Assembly: GCA_947624945.1 (NCBI GenBank)
Contig: CANQMJ010000010.1
Coordinates: forward strand, 1 to 29,667
Source: an uncultured Clostridia bacterium
GTDB taxonomy: Bacteria > Bacillota > Clostridia > Oscillospirales > CAG-272
Direction of reading: 5' to 3'
Length of the DNA: 29,667 nucleotides
Under the pieces are notes generated by a model. The model did no database searches, had not been told where the DNA came from, and worked only from the letters and a program-made list of their open reading frames with translations. Shown piece after piece: positions 15,068 through 22,951 of the stretch. Numbering within the stretch: position 1 is the stretch's first letter; the number at the start of each line of letters is the position of its first letter. A program made the translations under genes and the position numbers.

Positions 15068-17104
15068 TTATTCGTCGTCCTCGATCTTCGCCTCTGCGAT
15101 TATCTTCTGCGCGATATTCGCGGGGACCTCCTCATAGCGGACGAATTCGAAGTCGAACGAGCCTCTGCCCTGCGACATAGCGCGCAGCGCGACCGTGTAG
15201 TCCATCATCTCCGCCTTCGGAGCCTCGGCCTCGATGACCGTGTACCCCTTCTTCGCCTCCCACGGATTCATGCCGAGCACGCGTCCGCGGCGCTTGCCGT
15301 TGAGGTCTCCCATGACGTCGCCGACGAGCGCGTCGGGAACATAGACCTTGAGATCGCCTATCGGCTCGAGCAGGACGGGATTTGCCTGCGGCAAGCCCGC
15401 CTTGTACGCGAGGCGCGCCGCCAGCTTGAACGAAATTTCGTTACTGTCGACCGGGTGATACGAACCGTCGTAGAGGTCGGCGGCAAGGTTGACGACCGGG
15501 TAACCTGCAAGCACGCCGTGCTGCATAGCTTCGAGAAGTCCCTTTTCGACTGCGGGATAATACTGCTTCGGTACCGTACCGCCGACAACGCTCTGCGTGA
15601 ACGTGAGTCCCTCTTCCTCGCCGTGGCTGAACGTGATCCTTACGTCGCCGTACTGACCGGAACCGCCCGACTGCTTCTTGTGCTTGCCCTGTACGGACGC
15701 CTGCTTCTTGATCGTCTCGCGGTACGCGATCCTCGGCTGCGTCAGCGTTACCGAAACGCCGTAGCGGCTCTTAAGCTTCGACGTCACGACGTCGAGATGT
15801 ATATCCGACATGCCGTAGAGCAGCATCTGCTTCGTCTCGGCGTTGTTCTCATACTTGAGCGTCATATCCTCTTCGAGCAGACGTGCGATGCCCGTCGAAA
15901 TCTTATCCTCGTCGCCCTTGGACGCGGGGAGCACCGCCATGCAGAGATACGGCGTCGGGAACTTTATCTTCTTATATTCCGCCGACCCGCTCACGGACAG
16001 CGAATTGTTCGTGTTCGTGTTCGTCAGCTTCGAGATCATACCGATATCGCCTGCGGCGAGCTCGTCGACCTCCGTCTGCTTCTTGCCGCGCGTCGTGTAT
16101 ATGTGCGCGAACTTCTCGACCGTGTCGGTGTCGCGGTTGCGCAGCGACATATCGCGCGTCAGCTTGCCCGACATGACCTTGAAGAACGACTGCTTGCCGA
16201 ACGAATCGGCAACAGTCTTATAAACGAACACCGACGTCTCGCCGTCCTCGGAGACTCCGTTCTTCGCCGCGACGGGATTCGGGAACGAACCGATCAGCGC
16301 GTCGATGAGCGTCGTGACGCCCCAGAGATTCGTCGCGGAGCCGCAGTAAACGGGAACTATCGACTCGTCGAGTATGCCCGAATGGATAGCCTCGAACGCT
16401 TCCTCGCGCGTTATCGGCTCCTCCATGATTATCTTTTCCATGAGCTCCTCGCTCGTCATCGAGAGCGAGTCGTAGAGCACCGTCTTATATTCGGCAGCCT
16501 CGTCAGCGAACGACGCCGGTATCTCACACTCGACAGCCGCGCCCTTCTTCGGGTCGTACGTGTACGCCTTCATGTCGATGAGGTCGGCGAACATGCCCTT
16601 CTGACCCGTGACGGGAACGAGAACGGGGCAGACCGAGATGCCGAACATCTCGCGGAGCTGATCGAACACGCGGTGGAAATGAGCGTCGTTGTCGTCTGTC
16701 TTATTTATGAAGAACGCCTTCGGGATATCGGCCTCTGTCGCGTTGTCCCACGACAGCTCCGTACCGACCTCGACGCCCGCTTTCGCGTCGACGAGGATCA
16801 CCGCGCTGTCGGCCGCCGCGAGGACTTCCTTGACCTCGCCGACGAACTCGAGGTATCCGGGAGCGTCGAGAATATTGATCTTTTTGCCCTTCGTCTCAAC
16901 GGGAACGAGAGACGCAGACAGCGAATAACCGCGCTTTATCTCTTCGGGATCGTAGTCGCTCGTCGTGTTGCCGTCCGTCGTCTTGCCCATTCTGTCGACG
17001 GCGCCGGTGACATACAGCATCGCTTCCGTTAAAGACGTCTTGCCCGAGCCGCCGTGACCGAGAAGCGCGATGTTGCGTATGTCGCTTGATTTGTAGGTTG
17101 CCAT
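15068..17104 (-). CDS. EF-G-like translational GTPase (second EF-G paralogue type)
   Basis: 678 residues, the length of EF-G-like proteins sometimes named FusA2. G1 GHGGSGKT at 16-23, G3 DAPG at 80-83, G4 NKTD at 134-137, then domains II-V with the EF-G C-terminal RRGRVLGM and a late GRGSFDFEFVRYEEVP. It binds the ribosome in a GTP-dependent way in known relatives, but its exact role differs from canonical EF-G and is not settled. No rpsL, rpsG or tuf lies nearby, unlike canonical fusA, which supports the paralogue reading. Start at 17104 with AGAGG about nine bases upstream and a promoter at 17183-17211. Confidence 0.88.
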   Translation of the reverse strand: MATYKSSDIRNIALLGHGGSGKTSLTEAMLYVTGAVDRMGKTTDGNTTSDYDPEEIKRGYSLSASLVPVETKGKKINILDAPGYLEFVGEVKEVLAAADSAVILVDAKAGVEVGTELSWDNATEADIPKAFFINKTDDNDAHFHRVFDQLREMFGISVCPVLVPVTGQKGMFADLIDMKAYTYDPKKGAAVECEIPASFADEAAEYKTVLYDSLSMTSEELMEKIIMEEPITREEAFEAIHSGILDESIVPVYCGSATNLWGVTTLIDALIGSFPNPVAAKNGVSEDGETSVFVYKTVADSFGKQSFFKVMSGKLTRDMSLRNRDTDTVEKFAHIYTTRGKKQTEVDELAAGDIGMISKLTNTNTNNSLSVSGSAEYKKIKFPTPYLCMAVLPASKGDEDKISTGIARLLEEDMTLKYENNAETKQMLLYGMSDIHLDVVTSKLKSRYGVSVTLTQPRIAYRETIKKQASVQGKHKKQSGGSGQYGDVRITFSHGEEEGLTFTQSVVGGTVPKQYYPAVEKGLLEAMQHGVLAGYPVVNLAADLYDGSYHPVDSNEISFKLAARLAYKAGLPQANPVLLEPIGDLKVYVPDALVGDVMGDLNGKRRGRVLGMNPWEAKKGYTVIEAEAPKAEMMDYTVALRAMSQGRGSFDFEFVRYEEVPANIAQKIIAEAKIEDDE

Positions 17105-17182
17105 GTGTAGATCCTCTTTCGTGTATATGAATTTTTTATATTTTCACCATGTAAGTCTCGGTGAATGTCCGTACTCCTGTTC

Positions 17183-17211
17183 ATTATACACTATTTCCGC
17201 GCTTTCTGCAA
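17183..17211 (-). promoter_or_regulatory. Likely promoter of the EF-G-like gene
   Basis: TTGCAG (17211-17206), a 17-base spacer and a perfect TATAAT (17188-17183), about 80 bases before the start codon. The -35 is weak. Confidence 0.55.
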
Positions 17212-17295
17212 TAGCGGATTTTTCAAAATCTCCGATTTCTTTGCAAAAACAGCGATTTTTTTGTGTGGATTTTGCGCATCGACACCCGCGCGGAC

Positions 17296-17339
17296 GAAAA
17301 AGCGGCGGCGACAGTCTGTCAAAGACCGTCTCCGCCGCA
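17296..17339 (-). terminator. Terminator of hisS
   Basis: On the minus strand GCGGCGG...CCGCCGC, extended inside by GAC/GTC pairs, is followed by TTTTTCG. It lies about 15 bases after the hisS stop. Confidence 0.75.
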
Positions 17340-17354
17340 TCAGCGTCAAAGCAT

Positions 17355-18587
17355 TCACTCGCTGAACATCTTCACCGCGCCGTCCGCGTCCGCCGCCCCG
17401 ACGAAGCCGCGCTCCTCGAGCCGTGCCAGCTGCTTGCCCGCCTTCTTCGCGCGCTCGTATACAGCGACGTCAAAGCCGTCGCCGCGCAGCTTATCGGCGG
17501 CGCGGAGCGCCTTCACTATCTCGCCCTCTCCGTACAACACCGCAACGCGTCTGTGCGCGTCGCCGCCCGCCGTCATGCCGTGCTCGGACAGAATGCCGAA
17601 AATGCGCTCGAACCCTATCGAGAATCCGACCGCCGGCGTCGGCGTGCCGGTGAATTTGCCGATGAGGTTGTCGTATCTGCCGCCGCCCGCGATAGCGCCC
17701 TTGAAATCGACGCTTTCGACCTCGAACACGGCGCCCGTGTAGTACCCCTGCCCTCTCACGAGCGACACGTCGAACACGACGTCGTACCTGCCGCCCGCAA
17801 GCTCGCGCGACGTTTCGATTATATACCTCAGCCGCTCGACATCGTCCGTCTCGTCCGTGTAAGCGCCTATATCCTCGATCGAGATCGGGCACGCGGACAA
17901 AAACGACTTAAAATTGTCTATCGTCGCCTCGTCGAATCCCTTTTCGACGAGCTCCGCGACGACGCCGCCCGCGCCTATCTTATCGAGCTTATCGAAGCTG
18001 ACGCAGACCGTATCGAGCGCGTCGTCGGGGAAGCCTGCGCGGCGCAAAACTCCGCGCAGCAGCGCGCGGTCGTTTATCTTTATCTTGAAGCTGCCGATGC
18101 CGACCGCCTCGAGCGCCTTCGCCGTCGTCGCGATGAGCTCGACCTCGCAGTCCGGCGACAACGAGCCGATTATGTCGATGTCGCACTGGACGAATTCGCG
18201 CATACGACCCTTCTGCGGGCGCTCCGCTCTGTAGACGCGGTCGCACTGTATCAGCTTCGCGGGGTTCGGCAGTCTTGAACTGTTCGCGGAATAATAGCGG
18301 CACAGCGGCAGCGTCAGATCGTATCTCAGGCCGAGGTCGGACAGCGCGCCGCCGTTAGCTTTCGCTTCCTCTAACTTCTCCCCGCGCTTCAGTATGCGGA
18401 ATATCAGATTCAGATTGTCGCCGCCGTCGCTCTTGTCGAGATTCTCCGCGTCCTCTATCGCCGGCGTTATGATGTGCTCGAATCCGTGCGACGTGTATAC
18501 CCCCAGTATCGCCGACTGCATCCTGTCGCGCAGCGCCGCCTCCGCAGGCAAATAATCGCATGTTCCCTTTACAGGTGTTGATTTCAT
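17355..18587 (-). CDS. hisS: Histidine--tRNA ligase, archaeal/eukaryotic-like clade
   Basis: 410 residues. Class II synthetase that charges tRNA-His. Motif 2 is YRAERPQKGRMREFVQCDID, followed by FKIKINDR and SFDKLDKIG. Both are closer to eukaryotic, archaeal and Bacteroidetes HisRS than to the E. coli type, which has RQFHQ at motif 2. The histidine-binding segments are SLVRGQGYYTG (usually RGLDYYT) and AGGGRYDNLIG; the anticodon-binding domain fills about 320-410. HisZ is unlikely because no his operon is near and the anticodon domain is present. The start at 18587 has no clear ribosome binding site; a hairpin repeat ends about 10 bases upstream. A TATAAT at 18680-18675 is a possible -10. Confidence 0.92.
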   Translation of the reverse strand: MKSTPVKGTCDYLPAEAALRDRMQSAILGVYTSHGFEHIITPAIEDAENLDKSDGGDNLNLIFRILKRGEKLEEAKANGGALSDLGLRYDLTLPLCRYYSANSSRLPNPAKLIQCDRVYRAERPQKGRMREFVQCDIDIIGSLSPDCEVELIATTAKALEAVGIGSFKIKINDRALLRGVLRRAGFPDDALDTVCVSFDKLDKIGAGGVVAELVEKGFDEATIDNFKSFLSACPISIEDIGAYTDETDDVERLRYIIETSRELAGGRYDVVFDVSLVRGQGYYTGAVFEVESVDFKGAIAGGGRYDNLIGKFTGTPTPAVGFSIGFERIFGILSEHGMTAGGDAHRRVAVLYGEGEIVKALRAADKLRGDGFDVAVYERAKKAGKQLARLEERGFVGAADADGAVKMFSE

Positions 18588-18596
18588 GGCTTTTTT

Positions 18597-18655
18597 CGAG
18601 GGAAAAACTTTTTGAAAAAAGTTTTCCCCTCGAGCTCCCCTTTCAAAAACTTTTA
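18597..18655 (-). repeat. Dispersed hairpin element, copy upstream of hisS
   Basis: On the minus strand AAAAGTTTTTGAAAGGGG, a short GC stretch, then a hairpin GAGGGGAAAACTTTTT/AAAAAGTTTTTCCCTC. The same plan recurs at 21494-21597 and 28792-28843 in the same orientation as the following gene, and at 19184-19242. Confidence 0.75.
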
Positions 18656-18733
18656 CTGACTTTTTTTATTTTTAATTATATCTGTGCGTTGATTCTATAT
18701 CTATACGTCCCGTTCGGTGCTCGACTCACACTT

Positions 18734-18860
18734 TCCGCGTAAGCGGAAATGTGTCGTATCTCGACGCGTCTGCGGCGAGATACCTTCGTCATCCGCATAA
18801 GCGGAAATATGCTTTACCTCGACGCGTCTGCGGCGAGATACCTTCGTCATCCGCACAAAT
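18734..18860. repeat. 58-bp tandem repeats with two hairpins per unit
   Basis: Two units of 58 bp (starts 18734 and 18792) and the beginning of a third (18850). Each has TCCGC-(G/A)TAA-GCGGA and a second stem TATCTCG...CGAGATA around the sequence ACGCGTCTGCGG. The units differ at about seven positions, mainly in one half. The array follows the stop of the small zinc-ribbon gene on the minus strand. No ORF is convincing. Confidence 0.85.
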
Positions 18861-18863
18861 CAT

Positions 18864-19097
18864 CTATTCTTTATGTATCGGTGCAAGAACAATACCGCAG
18901 TCAACGCAGCAATACGCGTCGGCTTTATATCCGTTCGCTTTCAACGGTGAATATTTATTGTTAAGCGTGATTCCCTTTTCCGATGTTGTGAAAGCGAATA
19001 AAGACGGTCTTTCGCCGTCCGGTATCCACTGTACAGGCTGTTCCCCATTGGGAATATATCCCGACGCCATTTCTTTTCCGCAATACGGACACTTCAT
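18864..19097 (-). CDS. Small zinc-ribbon protein (DUF6487-like)
   Basis: 77 residues starting MKCPYCGKEMASGYI, with a second pair CCVDCGIV near the end and a hydrophobic centre, the layout of the DUF6487 zinc-ribbon family common in Clostridia. A longer frame reaches 19151, but the family begins at the MKCPYCG methionine, so 19097 is chosen. Ribosome binding is weak (GGGG about eight bases upstream). Less GC-rich than its neighbours and enclosed by repeats on both sides, which suggests an acquired or mobile segment. Function unknown. Confidence 0.7.
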   Translation of the reverse strand: MKCPYCGKEMASGYIPNGEQPVQWIPDGERPSLFAFTTSEKGITLNNKYSPLKANGYKADAYCCVDCGIVLAPIHKE

Positions 19098-19183
19098 AAT
19101 TATACCCCATGACATAATGCTTTCCTGCGAGATGAGCGCCGCCATCCGCACAAAAAGCCTGATCCCCCCAACACTTTATGTAA

Positions 19184-19242
19184 TAAAAGTTCTTGAAGGG
19201 AGTATGAGGGAAACTTCTTTCAAGAAGTTTCTCTCATATTTT
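19184..19242 (+). repeat. Dispersed hairpin element, copy between SDR and zinc-ribbon genes
   Basis: AAAAGTTCTTGAAGGGAG, then the hairpin TGAGGGAAACTTCTT/AAGAAGTTTCTCTCA, then ATATTTT. It follows the same plan as the other copies but is not followed by a gene in the same orientation; the SDR gene ends at 19252 on the other strand. Confidence 0.7.
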
Positions 19243-19251
19243 AACAAAATC

Positions 19252-20022
19252 TCACAGCCTCGACAGCGTGAAGCCGCCGTCGACGTTGATGACGGCGCCG
19301 GTCGTATATGCAAGGTAGCCGCGCGCAAGCGCATAGACCGTTTTCGCGATATCGGACGGCTGACCCATACGCGCTATCGGCAAAAGTCCGCCGTCTATCA
19401 TGCTTTCGTACTTGTCCTTGACGCCCGCCGTCATATCCGTCTCGATTATGCCCGGGCGTATCTCATACGAGTTGATGCCGTACGGCGCGAGTCTGTCCGC
19501 GAACAGCTTCACCATCATCGAAAGTCCCGCCTTAGAGATGCAGTATTCGCCCCTGTTCACGCTCGACGTCTCCGCCGAAATGCTCGTCGTCGTGATGAGC
19601 ATACGCGGAGCGTCTGTCGGCGCGTCGTTTATCATCTTCGACGCCGCATACTGCGAGAGGAAGAACGCGCCGCGCAGATTCACGCCGAGCACGCGGTCAA
19701 AGCTCTCCTCCGTCATCTCGAGTAAGTCCGCGCGCACCTTCGGCGCGACGCCCGCATTGTTCACGAGCACGTCGAGCCGCCCGTACCGCGCGTAAAACTC
19801 GTCCACTATGCGAATTCTGTCGTCGTGCGACGATATGTCGCCCTGTATGTACGAATTGTCCGCGCCGAACGCGCGAAGCTCGCCTATAAATTCGCCGACG
19901 TCGGACTCGCCCCTCGTCCCGACAGCCGCGACCGTAAAGCCGCGCTCGGCAAGAAACAGCGATATCCCGCGCCCGATGCCGCGCGCGCCGCCGGTCACAA
20001 GAACGAACGATTTGTATTCCAT
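19252..20022 (-). CDS. Short-chain dehydrogenase/reductase
   Basis: 256 residues, classical SDR. NAD(P)-binding TGGARGIG at 10-17, NNAG near 87, catalytic Ser in TTTSIS and the YCISK pair near residue 157, then the PG motif IRPGIIETDM and the C-terminal GAVINVDGGFT. It is close in build to FabG-like 3-oxoacyl reductases and sugar dehydrogenases; substrate cannot be read. GAGGTGA lies six bases before the ATG. It is downstream of the OYE-type gene but a strong terminator separates them, so it is probably transcribed on its own. Confidence 0.88.
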   Translation of the reverse strand: MEYKSFVLVTGGARGIGRGISLFLAERGFTVAAVGTRGESDVGEFIGELRAFGADNSYIQGDISSHDDRIRIVDEFYARYGRLDVLVNNAGVAPKVRADLLEMTEESFDRVLGVNLRGAFFLSQYAASKMINDAPTDAPRMLITTTSISAETSSVNRGEYCISKAGLSMMVKLFADRLAPYGINSYEIRPGIIETDMTAGVKDKYESMIDGGLLPIARMGQPSDIAKTVYALARGYLAYTTGAVINVDGGFTLSRL

Positions 20023-20094
20023 GCTGTCACCTCATAGTTAGCAGTTATACAGTTATGCATCATCAGCCGTCGACGATTTTTCGCCCCGCGAGGC

Positions 20095-20135
20095 AAAAAA
20101 CCGACGCAATACTGACCCGTATTGCGAGGTTTTTT
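20095..20135 (-). terminator. Terminator after the OYE-type gene
   Basis: On the minus strand the stem CGCAATAC/GTATTGCG with a GGGTCA loop, extended by AACC/GGTT pairs, is followed by TTTTTT. The reverse strand also ends in T6, so it may work both ways. Confidence 0.8.
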
Positions 20136-20162
20136 AACGAAGCGCGGCGGAAGATCGACAGG

Positions 20163-21476
20163 CTAAAACAGATTCTCCTTGCCCCCGCACGCTTCCATGT
20201 AGATGGGAGTATATATTCTGTCCCTTACCGGGCAGCCCGCCGTCGTGATGCGCCGCATCAGCTGCACACACTTTCCGCAGCCGAGGCACGTCTTTTTGCT
20301 GTCGAACTCGCCCGCGATCATATCGCGCGCAAAATCCGGGTACGCGAACGCCATGCGTCCGAATCCGACCATATCCGCTTTGCCGCTCACAAGCGTTCCC
20401 GCCGCTGCGTACATCGCCGACCCGCGCAGATATGAATATCCCGTGCCGATAACGCACAGTCCCGGCACCGCCGACTTTATCTCCGCCGCCGTGTCTATCA
20501 TTCTCGCCACTCCCGCGAGCGGATGCTCCGGCGGTTCGTATCCGCCGCTGTCGTAGGGGCGGTTGACGTGCGGATTATAGTACGGCGTTCCCATCGACAC
20601 GTTCAGTACCGACAGCCCCGATTTTTGCAGTATCGACAGCAGCTCTATCGCCTCCGATATATCGACGCTGCCGTCCTCGCGCGTGCAGAACCCGTACGGA
20701 TACGGTATGCAGTCGGAGACGCTCATGCGCGTGCATACGAGGAATTTGTCGTCCGCGAACGCGTCTGCCACGTCTTTTACGACCTCGCGCAACAGGCGCG
20801 TGCGGTTCTCGAACGAGCCGCCGTATTTGCCGTCGCGCGTATACGCGGACAAAAGCTCCGACATAAGGTAGCGGTGGCACGACTTGATGTCGACGCCGTC
20901 AAAACCCGCCTCCTTTGCCAGCTTCGCCGCGTGCAGATACTTGTCGTGGAGCGCGTCGAGGTAGTCGTCGGTGACGACGGGACGCGACGCGTCCACCGTC
21001 ATGCGCTCGTTTAAGAGCGGATTGTGGTACGCGATGAGCGGCTCAGGCACGTTGTCGGGCTTTGAGAATCTGCCCGAGTGCGTGAGCTGGCATATGACGG
21101 GCGCGCCGTCCGACAGCGAGTGCATCATCTCGACCGTGCGCTTGTACTCGTCGACGTTGCCGTCGTTTATCCAGAGCTGATGCGCCGACGAGCGTCCTTC
21201 CCTGCACACCGCCGTCGCCTCGAACCAGAAAAGCCCCGCGCCGCCCGATGCGAATCTCTCGTACCGCCTGTGCGTGAGCTCGCCCGGCGCGCCGTCGCCG
21301 TCGCCGTCGAAGCCCTCCATCGGATGCACGGCGAGGCTGTTCTTCGCCGTCACTCCGCGCACCGTCACCGGACGCGCCAGCGGCGATATGTCGTCGGATA
21401 CCGCGATACCGACGCCGACCTCCGCCGCCGTCCTCTCCAGCGCCTCTTTCGTCGCGCATGTAAACTTGTATGGCAT
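20163..21476 (-). CDS. Old Yellow Enzyme-family flavin oxidoreductase with Fe-S site
   Basis: 437 residues. FMN-binding TIM barrel of the NADH:flavin oxidoreductase/2,4-dienoyl-CoA reductase family: VHPMEGFDGD, ICQLTHSGR, GFDGVDIKSCHRYL (usually H-x-x-H/N, here CHRYL), GGSFENRTRLL and VGFGRMAFAYP. At the C-terminus CLGCGKC plus a Cys 12 residues on (TTAGC) give a 4Fe-4S site. The roughly 250-residue FAD/NAD domain of dienoyl-CoA reductases is missing, so another electron donor is needed. The start at 21476 has AAGGG about 10 bases upstream and a dispersed hairpin element before that. Substrate unknown; an enone or plant/bile-type substrate would be a guess. Confidence 0.88.
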   Translation of the reverse strand: MPYKFTCATKEALERTAAEVGVGIAVSDDISPLARPVTVRGVTAKNSLAVHPMEGFDGDGDGAPGELTHRRYERFASGGAGLFWFEATAVCREGRSSAHQLWINDGNVDEYKRTVEMMHSLSDGAPVICQLTHSGRFSKPDNVPEPLIAYHNPLLNERMTVDASRPVVTDDYLDALHDKYLHAAKLAKEAGFDGVDIKSCHRYLMSELLSAYTRDGKYGGSFENRTRLLREVVKDVADAFADDKFLVCTRMSVSDCIPYPYGFCTREDGSVDISEAIELLSILQKSGLSVLNVSMGTPYYNPHVNRPYDSGGYEPPEHPLAGVARMIDTAAEIKSAVPGLCVIGTGYSYLRGSAMYAAAGTLVSGKADMVGFGRMAFAYPDFARDMIAGEFDSKKTCLGCGKCVQLMRRITTAGCPVRDRIYTPIYMEACGGKENLF

Positions 21477-21493
21477 GATTAGTTTTCCCTTGT

Positions 21494-21597
21494 GGGGGAG
21501 AAAAACAGAGTTTTTGCAGAAAACTCGTGCGTTTCCAAAGGAAACGCCACTTTTCTGAGAAAAGTTCCCCCTCCGGACCTCCCTTCAAAAACTTTTA
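21494..21597 (-). repeat. Dispersed hairpin element, copy upstream of the OYE-type gene
   Basis: On the minus strand AAAAGTTTTTGAAGGGAGG, GGGGGAACTTTTCTCAG, then GCGTTTCC/GGAAACGC and AAAACTC/GAGTTTT pairings up to CTCCCCC. It is longer than the other copies because of an inserted inner hairpin. Confidence 0.7.
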
Positions 21598-21628
21598 TTA
21601 CAGGTTTGTTATAGACGCTATAGCTTAA

Positions 21629-22609
21629 TTATGATTGCGATACGATATCATTTTTTCTTATATTCTTTTTCATATTTTTTATCACTATAAGTAAAAGGCT
21701 TATTAAGATGCAAACAACAAATACCACAAAAAAGCAGTCGACACCGTATGTTGTCGTTTTATATACAATTCCGTAATATGCAGTCCATACATACATATGC
21801 ATAAAATACATAACTTTGCTGGCATAACGCAGTAAAGGATATATTTGAGCATCTTTAAGCCTGATAAACCTTATAATTTCAAACAGCATCACAGAATCGA
21901 CCATTATCAACAGAGAAGTTATCACAGTGTTTTTGCAAGCAATCGCTAATACTGTAAGCAGGACAAACGAGACTATGCAAACAGGTTTAGGCAATTTTGA
22001 TCTCGACAACATCATACCACACGGTATGTAATACATTCCGCTCAAGATCCTGCCGTTACCAACCGTCAGTTTAATGAGCGACTTGATAACATTCAGAATC
22101 CACGGCAATTGCCCCTCATAATTCACCAACTCTGTCATAAAAATTCCAAAAACCATAATGCATATTCCTATCAGAAAAACAACTTTCTCTGACAGATGCA
22201 GTTTATGACATAAAATAATAAAGCAGCAGGCGTATATTGTTGACAAAAGATACCACAGCATCCAAGAATTATAGTGTTCGCCAATAAAAATAAATCCCCG
22301 TATATATAAAAGTAAACAGTATATAACTGAATGTTCAGAACTGATATAGTCAATTATCGCAAGCGGAAGATATGCCGCCGACCACAGCACATACATCTTG
22401 ATCGTTTTAACCGTATAGCGCCATATTATTCCGACATAATCATCCGAGTTGCCGCAGCGCCGTATTTTTTCTTCAATCAAAAATCCGCTGCAAAGAAAGA
22501 AAAAAGGAACTGCAAATGAAACAAACACATTATAAATTGCCAATATCGTTTGATCAGAACAGCTTTCAAACGGGTGTGTATGTATTGCAACAACACAAGC
22601 CGCCATCAA
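21629..22609 (-). CDS. Acyltransferase-3 family membrane protein, phase-variable and out of frame here
   Basis: About ten hydrophobic helices; VVAIHTHPF carries the conserved His of acyltransferase 3 proteins, followed by FFFLCSGFLI and, near the end, VMYFMHMYVW. Such proteins O-acetylate or otherwise acylate cell-surface polysaccharides. The longest uninterrupted start is TTG 22609/ATG 22606, but the family's conserved start continues upstream in frame as NYNSIDLFKFL and then into an 18-copy CAGA tract. The only good start codon, ATG 22734, lies beyond the tract and is out of frame with 18 copies; it would be in frame with 16 or 19. The gene is clearly richer in A/T than its neighbours, suggesting transfer. 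Confidence 0.82.
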   Translation of the reverse strand: MMAACVVAIHTHPFESCSDQTILAIYNVFVSFAVPFFFLCSGFLIEEKIRRCGNSDDYVGIIWRYTVKTIKMYVLWSAAYLPLAIIDYISSEHSVIYCLLLYIRGFIFIGEHYNSWMLWYLLSTIYACCFIILCHKLHLSEKVVFLIGICIMVFGIFMTELVNYEGQLPWILNVIKSLIKLTVGNGRILSGMYYIPCGMMLSRSKLPKPVCIVSFVLLTVLAIACKNTVITSLLIMVDSVMLFEIIRFIRLKDAQIYPLLRYASKVMYFMHMYVWTAYYGIVYKTTTYGVDCFFVVFVVCILISLLLIVIKNMKKNIRKNDIVSQS

Positions 22610-22638
22610 AAATTTGAATAAGTCAATAGAATTATAAT

Positions 22639-22710
<72 letters not shown>

Positions 22711-22714
22711 AAGG

Positions 22715-22743
22715 ATTATCGGCTCATTGTCCATGTTTGTCAA
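22715..22743 (-). promoter_or_regulatory. Promoter-like TTGACA/GATAAT spanning the upstream ATG
   Basis: On the minus strand TTGACA (22743-22738), a 17-base spacer, GATAAT (22720-22715). If used, transcription would start at the edge of the repeat tract and ATG 22734 would not be in the message. It competes with the reading in which 22734 is the start codon, which has only a modest AGGA about 10 bases upstream. Confidence 0.4.
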
Positions 22744-22803
22744 GTCCTTTTTTCAATTTTCCAGCAATTTTTTGAATGTATCAACACCGCAGCGAACCCT
22801 TTG

Positions 22804-22951
22804 CACACACTTTTCGCTGCGCAAAAAGTATAGGACGGATCTCCGCCCCGCGAGAATCCGTTACGACGGCTTCGAGAAGTGAATCCGTTACACACACTTT
22901 TTGCGAATGCAAAAAGTGTAGGACGGATTTCCGCCCCGCGGAAATCCGTTA
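22804..22951. repeat. Two imperfect 61-bp units, each with two hairpins
   Basis: Units begin at 22804 and 22891. The second is the cleaner: CACTTTTTGC/GCAAAAAGTG and ACGGATTTCCGC/GCGGAAATCCGT around CCC. The first is a degenerate version of both. The second hairpin of the right unit ends at the stop of the 2-hydroxyacid dehydrogenase gene and could act in its termination. The remaining part of 22744-22948 shows no gene. Confidence 0.8.

Noticed and set aside
17355..18587. HisZ rather than HisS
   Set aside because: An anticodon-binding domain and class II motifs are present and there is no histidine biosynthesis operon.
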